This document shows, in pieces, positions 30,891-38,287 of a DNA stretch of 61,602 nt. The notes under the pieces are model-generated. The model did not search any database, was not told where the DNA came from, and saw nothing but the letters and a program-made list of their open reading frames with translations. The position numbers were made by a program, and so were the translations under genes. Numbering within the stretch: the stretch's first letter is position 1; every line of letters begins with the position of its first letter. Source of the DNA: an uncultured Eubacteriales bacterium (GTDB lineage: Bacteria; Bacillota; Clostridia; Christensenellales; Aristaeellaceae); NCBI GenBank assembly GCA_902790175.1, contig CADAQZ010000003.1, positions 1 to 61,602 of the forward strand, read 5' to 3'.

Positions 30891-32831
30891 ATGAAACCCA
30901 TCTTCAACCGGGCTCCGCTGACGCCCAACGCGCTCTCCCCGCTGCCGCTGGGCAGCATCCGCCCGGAGGAATGGCTGCTGGATCAGCTCCAGACCCAGCG
31001 GGACGGCATGACGGCGAAGCTGGACGAGGTCTGGAGCGCCGTGGGCGAGGACTGCGCCTGGCTGGGCGGCGACGGCGACGCCTCCGAGTGCGCGCCCTAC
31101 TACCTGGACGGGCTCGTCGCGCTGGCGTGGACGCTGGACGACGCGGCGCTGAAGGAGAAGGCGCAGCGCTACGTGGAGTGGATCATCGCCAGCCAGCGCG
31201 AGGACGGCTGGTTCGGCCCGGAGGGCAACGATGACTACTGGCCGCTGATCCTCTCGCTGCGGGCGCTTCGGCTGTACTTCACCGCCACCGGCGACAAGCG
31301 CGTGCTGGTGCTGATGGACCGGTTCTTCAAGTATCAGTACGCAAATCTGAAGGAGCATCCGCTGAAGGAGTGGGCCGTGGCGCGCGGCGGCGAGAACATG
31401 GAGCTGGCGCTGTGGCTGTACAACATCACGGGGCAGAAGCACCTGATCGAGCTGTGCAAGAAGCTGCGCGCGCAGACGCTGGACTGGCCCAACTACTTCC
31501 ACACCTTCGCCAACACCGTGCCGATGAGCAAGTCGCTGAAGTGGGATAGGCTCAAGGAGGCGCTGGGCGAGGAGAAGAACGAGCCGCTGATCGGCGAAAA
31601 GCGGCCCTACTTCCATACGCAGTATCACTTCTCCCACGGCGTGAACCTGGCCATGGGCCTGAAGGCCCCGGGCGTCGTCAACCTGTTCAAGTCCGGCTTC
31701 AAGGAGCAGGGCGGCTTCCGCTTCGGGTGGGCCAAGCTGGTGAAGCACCACGGCGTGGCCAGCGGCATGTTCATCTGCGACGAGCACCTGAACGGCAATA
31801 GCCCCACGCAGGGCAGCGAGCTCTGCGCCATCGTGGAGCTGATGGGCACGCTGGAGGCGCAGCTGGGCCTGAACGAGTTCAGCCAGGAGTACGCCGATAT
31901 TCTGGAAAAGCTGGCCTACAACGCGCTGCCCGCCGCCTTCACCGCCGATATGACCGCCCACCAGGGCGACGAGCAGGTGAACCAGGTCAAAATCTCGCGC
32001 GAGACGCGCAAGTGGTACAACCACGGAAAAAACGCCAACCTGTTCGGCTTTGCGCCCAACGACGGCTGCTGCCTGGCCAGCTGCCAGCAGGCGTGGCCGC
32101 GCTTCGTGGCCTCGCTCTGGTACGCCACCAGCGACGGCGGCCTGCAGGCTGTCAGCTACGCGCCCTGCACGGTGCGCGCGGTGCTGGAGGGCGTGCCGGT
32201 GCGCCTGCGCGTGACGGGCGGCTATCCGTTCCGGCAGTCGGTGGAGATCCAGGTGTCCGTGAAGCAGCCGTGCGATTTCCCGATGTATCTGCGCATGCCG
32301 TTCTGGACGCGCCAGCCGATGGTGTACCTGCCCGACGGCGAGATCATGCAGGTGCGCGCGGGCGACGTGACCTGCGTGCGCCGCCGCTGGCGCACGGGCG
32401 ACGTGATCCGCGTGGAGCTGCCTACGGTGCCGCGCGTGACGAAGTGGTATCACCAGTCCGGCGCGGTGGAGCTGGGGCCGCTGCTGATGGCCTTCCAGCC
32501 GGAGGAAAAGTGGGAGCAGCTGGGGGACGGCTATTGGCAGGTGACCACCGAGACGCCCTGGAACTGGGCGCTGGTGCGCGACGAGCCGATGAAGGCCGTG
32601 GATTCGCGGGGCGACCCCGCCGCGTTCGGCAAGGGCGAGGCCCCGGTGAAGGTGCTGGCGAAGGTCGCGCCGGCGGACTGGCACATGGACGGCGCCAGTG
32701 CCGCGAGCGTGCCCATGGTGCCCGTGATCCGCGAGGCGGACGCCCGCGTGATCGAGCTGGTGCCCTTCGGCGGCACGGCCCTGCACATCGGCCAGTTCCC
32801 GATCGGCCGCGGTCGGGGAGATCGGCAGTAA
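30891..32831 (+). CDS. Glycoside hydrolase family 127-type enzyme (beta-L-arabinofuranosidase-like, DUF1680)
   Basis: 646 residues forming the alpha/alpha barrel of DUF1680/GH127 with a C-terminal beta domain. Zinc and catalytic residues of the family can be traced: CDEHLNG, then TQGSELCAIVELM (Glu and Cys), and the later GCCLASCQQAWPRF with the paired Cys. Characterised members release terminal beta-L-arabinofuranose from plant glycoproteins; GH146 members look similar, so the exact activity is open. No signal peptide, so it acts on imported oligosaccharide. ATG 30891 follows GAGGTG. The VOC gene starts 1 nt after the stop. Confidence 0.88.
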   Translation: MKPIFNRAPLTPNALSPLPLGSIRPEEWLLDQLQTQRDGMTAKLDEVWSAVGEDCAWLGGDGDASECAPYYLDGLVALAWTLDDAALKEKAQRYVEWIIASQREDGWFGPEGNDDYWPLILSLRALRLYFTATGDKRVLVLMDRFFKYQYANLKEHPLKEWAVARGGENMELALWLYNITGQKHLIELCKKLRAQTLDWPNYFHTFANTVPMSKSLKWDRLKEALGEEKNEPLIGEKRPYFHTQYHFSHGVNLAMGLKAPGVVNLFKSGFKEQGGFRFGWAKLVKHHGVASGMFICDEHLNGNSPTQGSELCAIVELMGTLEAQLGLNEFSQEYADILEKLAYNALPAAFTADMTAHQGDEQVNQVKISRETRKWYNHGKNANLFGFAPNDGCCLASCQQAWPRFVASLWYATSDGGLQAVSYAPCTVRAVLEGVPVRLRVTGGYPFRQSVEIQVSVKQPCDFPMYLRMPFWTRQPMVYLPDGEIMQVRAGDVTCVRRRWRTGDVIRVELPTVPRVTKWYHQSGAVELGPLLMAFQPEEKWEQLGDGYWQVTTETPWNWALVRDEPMKAVDSRGDPAAFGKGEAPVKVLAKVAPADWHMDGASAASVPMVPVIREADARVIELVPFGGTALHIGQFPIGRGRGDRQ

Positions 32832-32832
32832 G

Positions 32833-33216
32833 ATGGGCATCGAGCACGTCGCGCTGTACGTAAGCGACCTCGAAGCGGCGCGGGACTTCTTCGTCAAATA
32901 TCTGGACGGCAAGTCCAACGGCGGCTATCACAACCCGAACACGGGTTTTCGCTCGTATTTCATCGCCTTTGACGGCGGGGCACGGCTGGAATTGATGCAC
33001 AAGCCGGGGCTCATCGACGCGGAGAAGGCGCCCGAGCGAACGGGCTACGCGCACGTCGCGTTCAGCGTCGGAAGCAAGGCGCGCGTGGACGAACTGACCG
33101 AGCGCCTGCAGCGCGACGGGTTCGAGGTAAAAAGCGGCCCCCGCACGACCGGCGACGGCTACTACGAGAGCTGCGTCGTGGGGGTCGAGGGGAACCTCGT
33201 TGAAATCACAGTATAG
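32833..33216 (+). CDS. VOC (glyoxalase/bleomycin-resistance-fold) protein
   Basis: 127 residues, the standard one-domain size. The two beta-alpha-beta-beta-beta modules are visible (IEHVALYVSDLEAARDFFVKYL and GYAHVAFSVGSKARVDELTERLQRDG), with metal-ligand positions His (IEHVAL), Glu (RLELMH), His (YAHVAF) and a C-terminal Glu (NLVEITV). The family includes glyoxalases, epimerases and dioxygenases, so the reaction cannot be named. It starts 1 nt after the GH127 gene and is surely co-transcribed; a REP-like palindrome follows. Confidence 0.82.
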   Translation: MGIEHVALYVSDLEAARDFFVKYLDGKSNGGYHNPNTGFRSYFIAFDGGARLELMHKPGLIDAEKAPERTGYAHVAFSVGSKARVDELTERLQRDGFEVKSGPRTTGDGYYESCVVGVEGNLVEITV

Positions 33217-33242
33217 TGTTTCGATTGCAGGGGAAACGAAAA

Positions 33243-33316
33243 GATCCTTCGCTTCGCTCAGGATGACAGGATTGGCGTTTGGCGCGCCATTGTCATCCTG
33301 AGCGAAGCGAAGGATC
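33243..33316. repeat. REP-like palindrome
   Basis: Arms at 33243-33268 and 33291-33316 are perfect 26-nt inverted copies around a loop that contains GGCGCGCC. It sits between convergent genes. Confidence 0.85.
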
Positions 33317-33351
33317 TTCCTTTACTTCTTTTGTTTACCCCGTCTCGTCCC

Positions 33352-34533
33352 TTACATCCCGAACAGCGTGTCCCGCGCGTAGGTGGCGCGCTTGGTGGAC
33401 TGGCTGGTGCGGGCGGCGGGGGCCTCGAAGTTGAAGCAGAAGTAGTAGCCCGCGTCGTAAGCGCCCTCGGCGGTGTTCTCCACGCTCTTCAGGTAGGCGT
33501 GCACGGAGGCGTAGCGGGTGGTGATCTCGTACTTGAAGAAGCGCAGCTGGCCCTCCAGCGTGGTGTAGTCCAGCATGTTCTCCTCGCAGTAGGCGATCAG
33601 GTTGTTCTTGCGCCCCGCGTGCCACTGGCAGATGCCGTAGCTGGTGCCGCGGTCGCCGTCGCACACCGGGCGATAGCCGGACTCGTACTTGATGTTCGCC
33701 ATTACGCCCATCGCCGCCGCGCGGTTGTAGCCCATCTCGCCGATCAGGAAGGCGTAGATGGCGTGCTCGTTGCTGTCCGCGGCGAACGGATTGCTCTTGG
33801 TCGAGGCGGTCTGGGCGCTGGAGGAGGCGCTCTCCAGGTGGGACAGCGGCATGTAGCCGATGGCCCCGCTCTTTTCCACCATGGCGCAGTCGCCCCGGAT
33901 GGCCAGCAGCGTCATCTTCGTGCCCTTGCTGACAGCCACGCTGTCGCCGGACAGGCTGGCGCTGGCGTAGACGCGGCTGTTGCGGCTGGCGGCCACGGGC
34001 GCGTTGCCGGTCTGCACGGGCGTGTCGTCGGCGGCGCTTTGCGTCGTGGTGCCGGGCTCGCCCAGGTGGCTGTAGAGCATGTAGCCCACCTTGCCGTTGT
34101 AGTTCACCTTCGCGCACTTGCCGTTGACGGCGATCAGCTCCACGGACGCGCCCTCGCTGACGGCGGCGTAGCTGGAGGCGGCGTCGGCCTTCTTGTAGAA
34201 ACGGGTCTGGCAGGTGGCGACCATGGGCTTGGTCTGCGCGGTCTGCGCCTCGGCGGCGCCCTTGACGGTCATGTCGCTCACCTGCGCCAGGCCCTTCTTT
34301 CCGCCGTAGCTGATCAGCGCCACGTAGCCCTCGTAGGCCTTCACGGTCACTTCCGTGCCCCGGGGCAGCGTGCCCAGCGACTGGTAGGGCGACTGGGTGG
34401 CGTAGACCTGCATCGAATCCACAGAGACGACCGCCTGGAAGCTCTCCGCGCGCGCGGCGGGCATGCCCGCGATCAGCAGCGCCAGAAGCAGCAGCAGGGT
34501 CAGCAGTATCCGTGGCTTACGCATTGTATTCAT
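33352..34533 (-). CDS. Secreted SH3-domain protein with phage-tail-lysozyme-like domain
   Basis: 393 residues. A signal peptide (1-~30) is followed by three SH3-like segments (about 35-75, 88-140, 155-220) and a C-terminal domain (about 240-393) like phage tail lysozyme (Phage_lysozyme2): GVMANIKYESGYRP with the catalytic-type Glu, and GTSYGICQWHAGRKNNL. It probably cleaves peptidoglycan glycan strands. ATG 34533 is 9 nt after GGAG; an in-frame TTG 15 nt upstream is less likely. It is transcribed alone from a near-consensus promoter. Confidence 0.85.
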   Translation of the reverse strand: MNTMRKPRILLTLLLLLALLIAGMPAARAESFQAVVSVDSMQVYATQSPYQSLGTLPRGTEVTVKAYEGYVALISYGGKKGLAQVSDMTVKGAAEAQTAQTKPMVATCQTRFYKKADAASSYAAVSEGASVELIAVNGKCAKVNYNGKVGYMLYSHLGEPGTTTQSAADDTPVQTGNAPVAASRNSRVYASASLSGDSVAVSKGTKMTLLAIRGDCAMVEKSGAIGYMPLSHLESASSSAQTASTKSNPFAADSNEHAIYAFLIGEMGYNRAAAMGVMANIKYESGYRPVCDGDRGTSYGICQWHAGRKNNLIAYCEENMLDYTTLEGQLRFFKYEITTRYASVHAYLKSVENTAEGAYDAGYYFCFNFEAPAARTSQSTKRATYARDTLFGM

Positions 34534-34589
34534 GGTAATACACTCCAAGGTTCCGCAATTTCGATGGTTCTTGTCATAAAACTGTAATA

Positions 34590-34618
34590 ATTATACCATT
34601 AATGCAATGCTTTGTCAA
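34590..34618 (-). promoter_or_regulatory. Near-consensus promoter for the tail-lysozyme-domain gene
   Basis: Minus-strand TTGACA (34618-34613), 17-nt spacer, TATAAT (34595-34590). Both hexamers are perfect. Confidence 0.85.
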
Positions 34619-34640
34619 CATATATTCATAAAATCAAAAT

Positions 34641-34679
34641 ATGTGGCGAGCGGATGGCATTGCCATCCGCTCGCCACAT
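34641..34679 (-). terminator. Terminator of the repressor/YbaK transcript
   Basis: A perfect 19-bp inverted repeat (ATGTGGCGAGCGGATGGCA) around one T, with a T-rich tract on the minus-strand 3' side. It lies 16 nt past the YbaK stop. Confidence 0.8.
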
Positions 34680-34695
34680 CTATGCTGTGCGCGGT

Positions 34696-35175
34696 CTATT
34701 CCTCCCGCCAGCCCTTGCACACGTCCACCCAGCCCTGAAAGTTTTGCGCGACTTCGGCCAGGCGGTCGGGGGAGAGCTCAATGGCGCTGTTGGCGCTGCC
34801 GCAGGCGGGGAACACGGTGTCAAAGCGCCGGAGCGATGCGTCCAGGTAGGTGCGCACGCCGTCGTTGATCGCGAACGGGCATACGCCGCCGACGCCGTGG
34901 CCGATCAGCGCGGCGCACTCGTCGAACGACAGCATCTTCGCCTTGGCGTGGAACTGCGCCTTGAAACGCGGGTTGTCCACCTTGGCGTCCCCGGCGGCCA
35001 CGACCAAAATCGGCCCGTCCGGCAGCATGAAGCTCAGCGACTTGGCGATGCGGGCGGGGATGACCCCGGCGGCCTCGGCGGCGAGCTCCACCGTGGCGCT
35101 GCTGGTCGTAAATTCAAGGATGTTGCCATCCAGGCCGTAGCGGCCCAGGTATTCGCGCACGCGGGCGATGGACAT
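34696..35175 (-). CDS. YbaK/EbsC-family aminoacyl-tRNA deacylase
   Basis: 159 residues, the usual size of free-standing YbaK/ProX editing domains. Signatures: the catalytic-type Lys in PARIAKSLSFM, AGDAKVDNPRFKA and GVGGVCPFAI, and the C-terminal GSANSAIELSPDRL. These proteins hydrolyse mischarged tRNAs such as Cys- or Ala-tRNAPro. It lies 19 nt after the repressor gene on the same strand and shares its terminator, so they are probably co-transcribed. Confidence 0.9.
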   Translation of the reverse strand: MSIARVREYLGRYGLDGNILEFTTSSATVELAAEAAGVIPARIAKSLSFMLPDGPILVVAAGDAKVDNPRFKAQFHAKAKMLSFDECAALIGHGVGGVCPFAINDGVRTYLDASLRRFDTVFPACGSANSAIELSPDRLAEVAQNFQGWVDVCKGWREE

Positions 35176-35194
35176 CGAAAAGCACCTCTCTTTA

Positions 35195-35845
35195 TCACAG
35201 TTGGCTGGTGAAGCCCACGGCGCGGCCCAGTATGCGGATCGTGCCGTGGTCCTTAAACGTAAACACCATGGGCGGGTAGTGGGGGTTCTCCGACAGCAGC
35301 TGCAGGCCGTCTTTGATGTGGTAGACGCGCTTCAGCGTGGCCTCGTCGTCGATCACCACGGCGGCGATCTGGCCGTCGTCCACGTCGTCCTGCGCGCGGA
35401 TGAACACGATGTCGCCGTCCCGGATGCGCGCGCCGATCATGCTGTCGCCCTTCACGCGCAGCGCAAAATCGCAGCGCAGGGCGGCGTCGCAGGCCGCGTC
35501 CAGCGCCTGCTCGGCGTAGATGGGTTGCCCCGCGGCGATGGCCCCCAGCAGCGGCACCGTCCGGCGCTGGACGGGCAGCAGCCTGTCGGCGTTGCGCAGG
35601 CCCGCCCCGGCCCTGTACACGCCGGGGATCTCGTCCGGCCCGGCGGCGCTCCGCGGGCAGAGCTCGGCCAGCGGGCAGCCCAGCGCCGCCGCCAGCGCCG
35701 CGAGCGTGGCGACGGTGGGGTTGCGGGTCTCGCCGTTGAGCAGCTTGTTCAGCGTGCCCCTCGGCACGCCCGACTTCTGCGACAGCGCCTCGGTGGTCAG
35801 TCCGTTCTCGGCCTTCAGCCGCGCCAGCTTCGCGCTCAGCTCCAT
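35195..35845 (-). CDS. LexA/CI-type self-cleaving repressor (XRE HTH plus S24 peptidase)
   Basis: 216 residues. An N-terminal HTH (LSQKSGVPRGTLNKLLNGETRNPT, a phage-like XRE fold) is followed by a linker and an intact S24 peptidase domain: Ala-Gly cleavage site in GAIAAGQPIY, catalytic Ser in VKGDSMIGARI and Lys in ATLKRVYH. Such repressors autocleave when RecA is activated by DNA damage. ATG 35845 follows AAGGGGGTG. Three palindromic operators lie upstream between it and the divergent phage-like gene, so autoregulation and SOS induction of the divergent genes are inferred. Confidence 0.88.
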   Translation of the reverse strand: MELSAKLARLKAENGLTTEALSQKSGVPRGTLNKLLNGETRNPTVATLAALAAALGCPLAELCPRSAAGPDEIPGVYRAGAGLRNADRLLPVQRRTVPLLGAIAAGQPIYAEQALDAACDAALRCDFALRVKGDSMIGARIRDGDIVFIRAQDDVDDGQIAAVVIDDEATLKRVYHIKDGLQLLSENPHYPPMVFTFKDHGTIRILGRAVGFTSQL

Positions 35846-35869
35846 ACGCCGCACCCCCTTCTGACAAAC

Positions 35870-35899
35870 AGTATAGCACGTCTCCCGCGCGTCGGACAA
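35870..35899 (-). promoter_or_regulatory. Promoter of the repressor gene
   Basis: Minus-strand TTGTCC (35899-35894), 18-nt spacer, TATACT (35875-35870). An AACCG half-operator (35898-35902) touches the -35 box. Confidence 0.6.
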
Positions 35900-35907
35900 C
35901 CGTTTTT

Positions 35908-35922
35908 AACCGAACACGGGTT
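35908..35922. promoter_or_regulatory. Operator O1
   Basis: AACCGAACACGGGTT, a slightly imperfect AACCG-N4-CGGTT palindrome. Confidence 0.65.
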
Positions 35923-35949
35923 TAAATTTGTGCGGCGACGGCCAGATAT

Positions 35950-35963
35950 AACCGTAAACGGTA
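35950..35963. promoter_or_regulatory. Operator O2
   Basis: AACCGTAAACGGTA, AACCG-N4-CGGT(T) palindrome, centred 42 nt from O1. Confidence 0.7.
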
Positions 35964-35976
35964 TACACTCAGGTTT

Positions 35977-35990
35977 AACCGAATACGGTT
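35977..35990. promoter_or_regulatory. Operator O3
   Basis: AACCGAATACGGTT, perfect in both half-sites, centred 27 nt from O2 and 46 nt before the divergent gene. Confidence 0.75.
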
Positions 35991-36035
35991 CAAAAATCGT
36001 AAAAAGACCCGAAAGCGGGGAGGGAGGATGACGAC

Positions 36036-36347
36036 ATGAATGAAAATGGATCCGTGCAGACGGTGGAGCTGGCGGGCAAGACGCTCAAGCTGCGCTACTC
36101 GGTGAACAGCCTGTGCGCGCTGGAGGACCGCGCGGGCATGCCCATCGACCGCCTGATGGACCGGCAGTTCAGCGCCACGCGGCTTTTGCTGTGGGCGGGG
36201 CTGGCCGAGGAGCAGCCGGAGCTGTCGGTGCGCGACGCGGGCGCGCTGATCGACGCCTGCGTCATGCGAGGCGGCAGCCTGGAGCAAATCGTGGACCTGT
36301 GCGCCGAGGGCCTGCGCCGCGCGGGCTTCTTCGGCCGCGAGGACTGA
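36036..36347 (+). CDS. Small protein resembling phage/GTA tail assembly chaperone (Phage_TAC_11-like)
   Basis: 103 residues: a beta N-terminus (VQTVELAGKTLKLRYSVNSLCALEDRAG) followed by helices with LLLWAGLAEEQPELSVRDAGALIDACV. The order of a short beta hairpin, an N-x-L-x-x-[LM]-E-like helix and an [LI]LWAGL stretch matches the GTA-gp10/tail-chaperone family; that match is by eye. No head, tail-tube or tape-measure genes are present, so this is a remnant or a domesticated gene. ATG 36036 is 8 nt after GGGAGG. It is divergent from the repressor across the three operators. Confidence 0.55.
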   Translation: MNENGSVQTVELAGKTLKLRYSVNSLCALEDRAGMPIDRLMDRQFSATRLLLWAGLAEEQPELSVRDAGALIDACVMRGGSLEQIVDLCAEGLRRAGFFGRED

Positions 36348-36350
36348 ACC

Positions 36351-36536
36351 GTGGCGGCGCTGCGACTGTCGGCCAACGCCTTCGTGCGCGCCGCGCCCCG
36401 CGCCGGTTCCGCGCCGCTGGGCGTGGCCCACAGGGGCGACGCCCTCGTCAGCGCCGACAGAATCACTCCGGACGGCTGGCATGCCGTCCACTGGAACGGC
36501 CGGATCGGCTGGGTGTGGGGCGGGATGGTGGAGTGA
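36351..36536 (+). CDS. Small SH3-like protein
   Basis: 61 residues from GTG 36351, 3 nt after the preceding stop. The composition and pattern (GSAPLGVAHRGDALVSADRI, DGWHAVHWNGRIGWVWGGMV) match a single bacterial SH3 domain without a signal peptide. It could be the last part of a phage lysin or tail protein. It is co-transcribed with the tail-chaperone-like gene and ends at a bidirectional terminator. Confidence 0.6.
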   Translation: MAALRLSANAFVRAAPRAGSAPLGVAHRGDALVSADRITPDGWHAVHWNGRIGWVWGGMVE

Positions 36537-36545
36537 GAACATAAA

Positions 36546-36572
36546 AAGCCTTCCCATATGGGAAGGTTTTTT
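36546..36572. terminator. Bidirectional terminator between convergent genes
   Basis: CCTTCCCATATGGGAAGG palindrome flanked by AAAAAG on the left and TTTTTT on the right, serving the plus-strand SH3-like gene and the minus-strand membrane protein gene. Confidence 0.85.
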
Positions 36573-36573
36573 A

Positions 36574-37062
36574 CTACTTCTTCTTTTTCAATACCCCCAA
36601 CAGGTGCGCCTGCATCTTCTCATCCGGCTGGATCACGAGGATGCGGGTCTTGCCGTCCTGTTTGTAGGCCAGGGCGAGGGGCGCAAGCTCGCACTGGGCG
36701 CGGGTGGCCTGCGAGACGGGCGCGTCGGGACAGCGGGCCTTGACCTCGTCGGGCGCGCCGTAGGCGACGACCTGGTTGAGCCAGACGTCCACCATGAAGC
36801 GCTCGCGCTTGCCGTAGATGCGGCACACGCGCAGGCAGTCGGCGTTGGCGGTGTAGACGAAGCGCAGCGCGTACCAGTTCAGCAGGAACCAGGCGATGGC
36901 GCAGCCGTAGGCGATGAACAGCGCCGAGGCCCACGCGCCCAGTCTCGCCTGCATGCGCGTGAAGAACGTCGAGCCCGCGACGGCCGCCAGCGCCACGAGC
37001 AGCACCAGCCCCGCGCCCTGCAAGCCCTTAGGCTGCCGGTTTTGTATCGTTTGCCGCAGCAT
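36574..37062 (-). CDS. Membrane protein of unknown function
   Basis: 162 residues with two hydrophobic helices (about 18-30 and 43-62, ASALFIAYGCAIAWFLLNWYALRFVY) and then a cytoplasmic beta-rich region (CRIYGKRERFMVDVWLNQVVAYGAPDEV, RILVIQPDEKMQAHLLGVLKKKK) that could be a PH-like fold. I do not recognise the family. The start lies 35 nt inside the upstream gene, so the two are translated as a pair. A Lys-rich C-terminus ends at the terminator. Confidence 0.65.
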   Translation of the reverse strand: MLRQTIQNRQPKGLQGAGLVLLVALAAVAGSTFFTRMQARLGAWASALFIAYGCAIAWFLLNWYALRFVYTANADCLRVCRIYGKRERFMVDVWLNQVVAYGAPDEVKARCPDAPVSQATRAQCELAPLALAYKQDGKTRILVIQPDEKMQAHLLGVLKKKK

Positions 37063-37717
37063 ATTTGCCCTCCGTCAAATCCTTTATCATCGTCTCCAGC
37101 GCCACCATCGTGGCGTCCACGTTGCCGCCGTTCTGGGCCACGCACAGGCACGCGCCCTCGTTGTTGAACGCGCCCATCTCGATCAGCGCGTCCACGCTGT
37201 CCAGCTTCAAACCGGCCAGGTAGTGGTGGTGTTCGCCGCTCTCCTCGTCGGTCCAGTCGGCGTAATAGGGCTCCAGGCCATAGTCGGCGAGCCAGCCCCC
37301 GTTCACGTATTCCTCCAGGTCCACCAGGATCTCCGAGCGCACCAGCGCCTCCGTCGCGTCGGGACTGGCGAGGAAGGCGTCGCCCTCGCCCACGGTCAGC
37401 CGCGTCATCAGCAGCATCATGCTGGTGTAGTCGTCGCCGGTGAAGCTGAGGTTCTGGAACTCCACCAGCTTGATCTTCTCGTCATAAGCCTGCGCGGCTT
37501 CGAGCATGTCCTGCGCGACGGGCGCGAGCGGGTCCGGGTTGGAGGAGATGTCCGCCAGGAAGACGGTCACGGTCTCGTCGATCGCAGGGCGGGGCTCGGT
37601 GGTGGTCCACAGCAGGCTCGTTCCCACCAGGCAGACGGCGATGCCGATCAGGTAGATCCAGAGGTAGCGGCGCAGGTGCTCCCGCAGCGCGGGCAGCGAG
37701 AATTTCGTGTTGGGCAT
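37028..37717 (-). CDS. Membrane-anchored extracytoplasmic protein of unknown function
   Basis: 229 residues: a short basic cytoplasmic N-terminus, one membrane helix (about 20-38, LWIYLIGIAVCLVGTSLLW) and an acidic outer domain (VFLADISSNPDPLAPVAQDML ... EGDAFLASPDATEALVRSEILVDLEEYVNGGWL). The last stretch recalls type-2 periplasmic-binding-protein lobes, but no firm family call is possible. ATG 37717 follows GGGAGG. It overlaps the second membrane gene by 35 nt; together they may form a complex. Confidence 0.65.
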   Translation of the reverse strand: MPNTKFSLPALREHLRRYLWIYLIGIAVCLVGTSLLWTTTEPRPAIDETVTVFLADISSNPDPLAPVAQDMLEAAQAYDEKIKLVEFQNLSFTGDDYTSMMLLMTRLTVGEGDAFLASPDATEALVRSEILVDLEEYVNGGWLADYGLEPYYADWTDEESGEHHHYLAGLKLDSVDALIEMGAFNNEGACLCVAQNGGNVDATMVALETMIKDLTEGKYAAANDTKPAA

Positions 37718-37801
37718 AGCGGCCTCCCGGAAAGTATCGTATGATTCATTATAAAACACAATCCCCGATGAGGCAAGCGAAAAAACGCGGGCGGGGGCGC
37801 A

Positions 37802-37834
37802 AAAACAGCGGGCCCCGCGTTTGCGGGGCCCGCG
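37802..37834 (-). terminator. Terminator of the HPr-like gene
   Basis: GCGGGCCCCGC, loop of 4-5 nt, exact complement, followed on the minus strand by TGTTTTTG. Confidence 0.85.
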
Positions 37835-37851
37835 TCGGTTCGATCATCCGA

Positions 37852-38112
37852 TCAGGCGCACTTGGCGTTCACGTGGCCGAGGTTCATGAAGAACTGCAGC
37901 ATGTAGTTCTCGTCGGCCTTGTTCATGCAGAACACCTCGTAGTTGTCGCCGTGGTCCTTGCACAGCTCGCCGATGGCCATGTAGCGGGAGAGCACGCTCT
38001 TCAGGTTGAACTCCTCGCGTCCGTCGGTGGAGCGCAGGATCACGTCGTCGCGGCACTTGTCCACCGCCTCGACCAGATTATCTATATCCTTCACGTTCTT
38101 CAGAAGCATCAT
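37852..38112 (-). CDS. HPr-like small protein without the phosphorylatable His
   Basis: 86 residues. The layout resembles the HPr/PtsH open-faced beta sandwich: a helix (NLVEAVDKCRDDVILR), DGREEFNLKSVLSRYMAIG in the place of the family's DAKSILGIMxL helix, and a final helix after YEVFCMNKADE. No His occupies the usual phosphorylation site near residue 15 (the segment reads DIDNLVEAVDKC), so it is not a normal PTS phosphocarrier. It may be a regulatory Crh-like relative; the call is by pattern only. ATG 38112 is 9 nt after AAAGGA. It diverges from the PucR-type gene. Confidence 0.55.
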   Translation of the reverse strand: MMLLKNVKDIDNLVEAVDKCRDDVILRSTDGREEFNLKSVLSRYMAIGELCKDHGDNYEVFCMNKADENYMLQFFMNLGHVNAKCA

Positions 38113-38219
38113 GATATCGCATCCTTTCTGCTCGTCACCAACCGCTGCCCGACGCGCGCCGGGGGATTGGATTTTGTTGTACCATTCGCTCGGTACAAGA
38201 AATATTATAGCCGCGGCGC

Positions 38220-38248
38220 TTGATTTTGCACCATGCTTTGAGTATAAT
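38220..38248 (+). promoter_or_regulatory. Promoter for the PucR-type regulator
   Basis: TTGATT (38220-38225), 17-nt spacer, TATAAT (38243-38248). Confidence 0.65.
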
Positions 38249-38287
38249 ATTTACAGAAGGATTTGTGCTGCCAGCACAGCATAGGGG

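Noticed and set aside
33352-36536. The tail-lysozyme gene, YbaK gene and repressor locus as one intact prophage
   Set aside because: No integrase, att repeats, terminase, portal, capsid or tape-measure genes are seen; the lysozyme-domain protein has a signal peptide and SH3 domains like a host wall enzyme.
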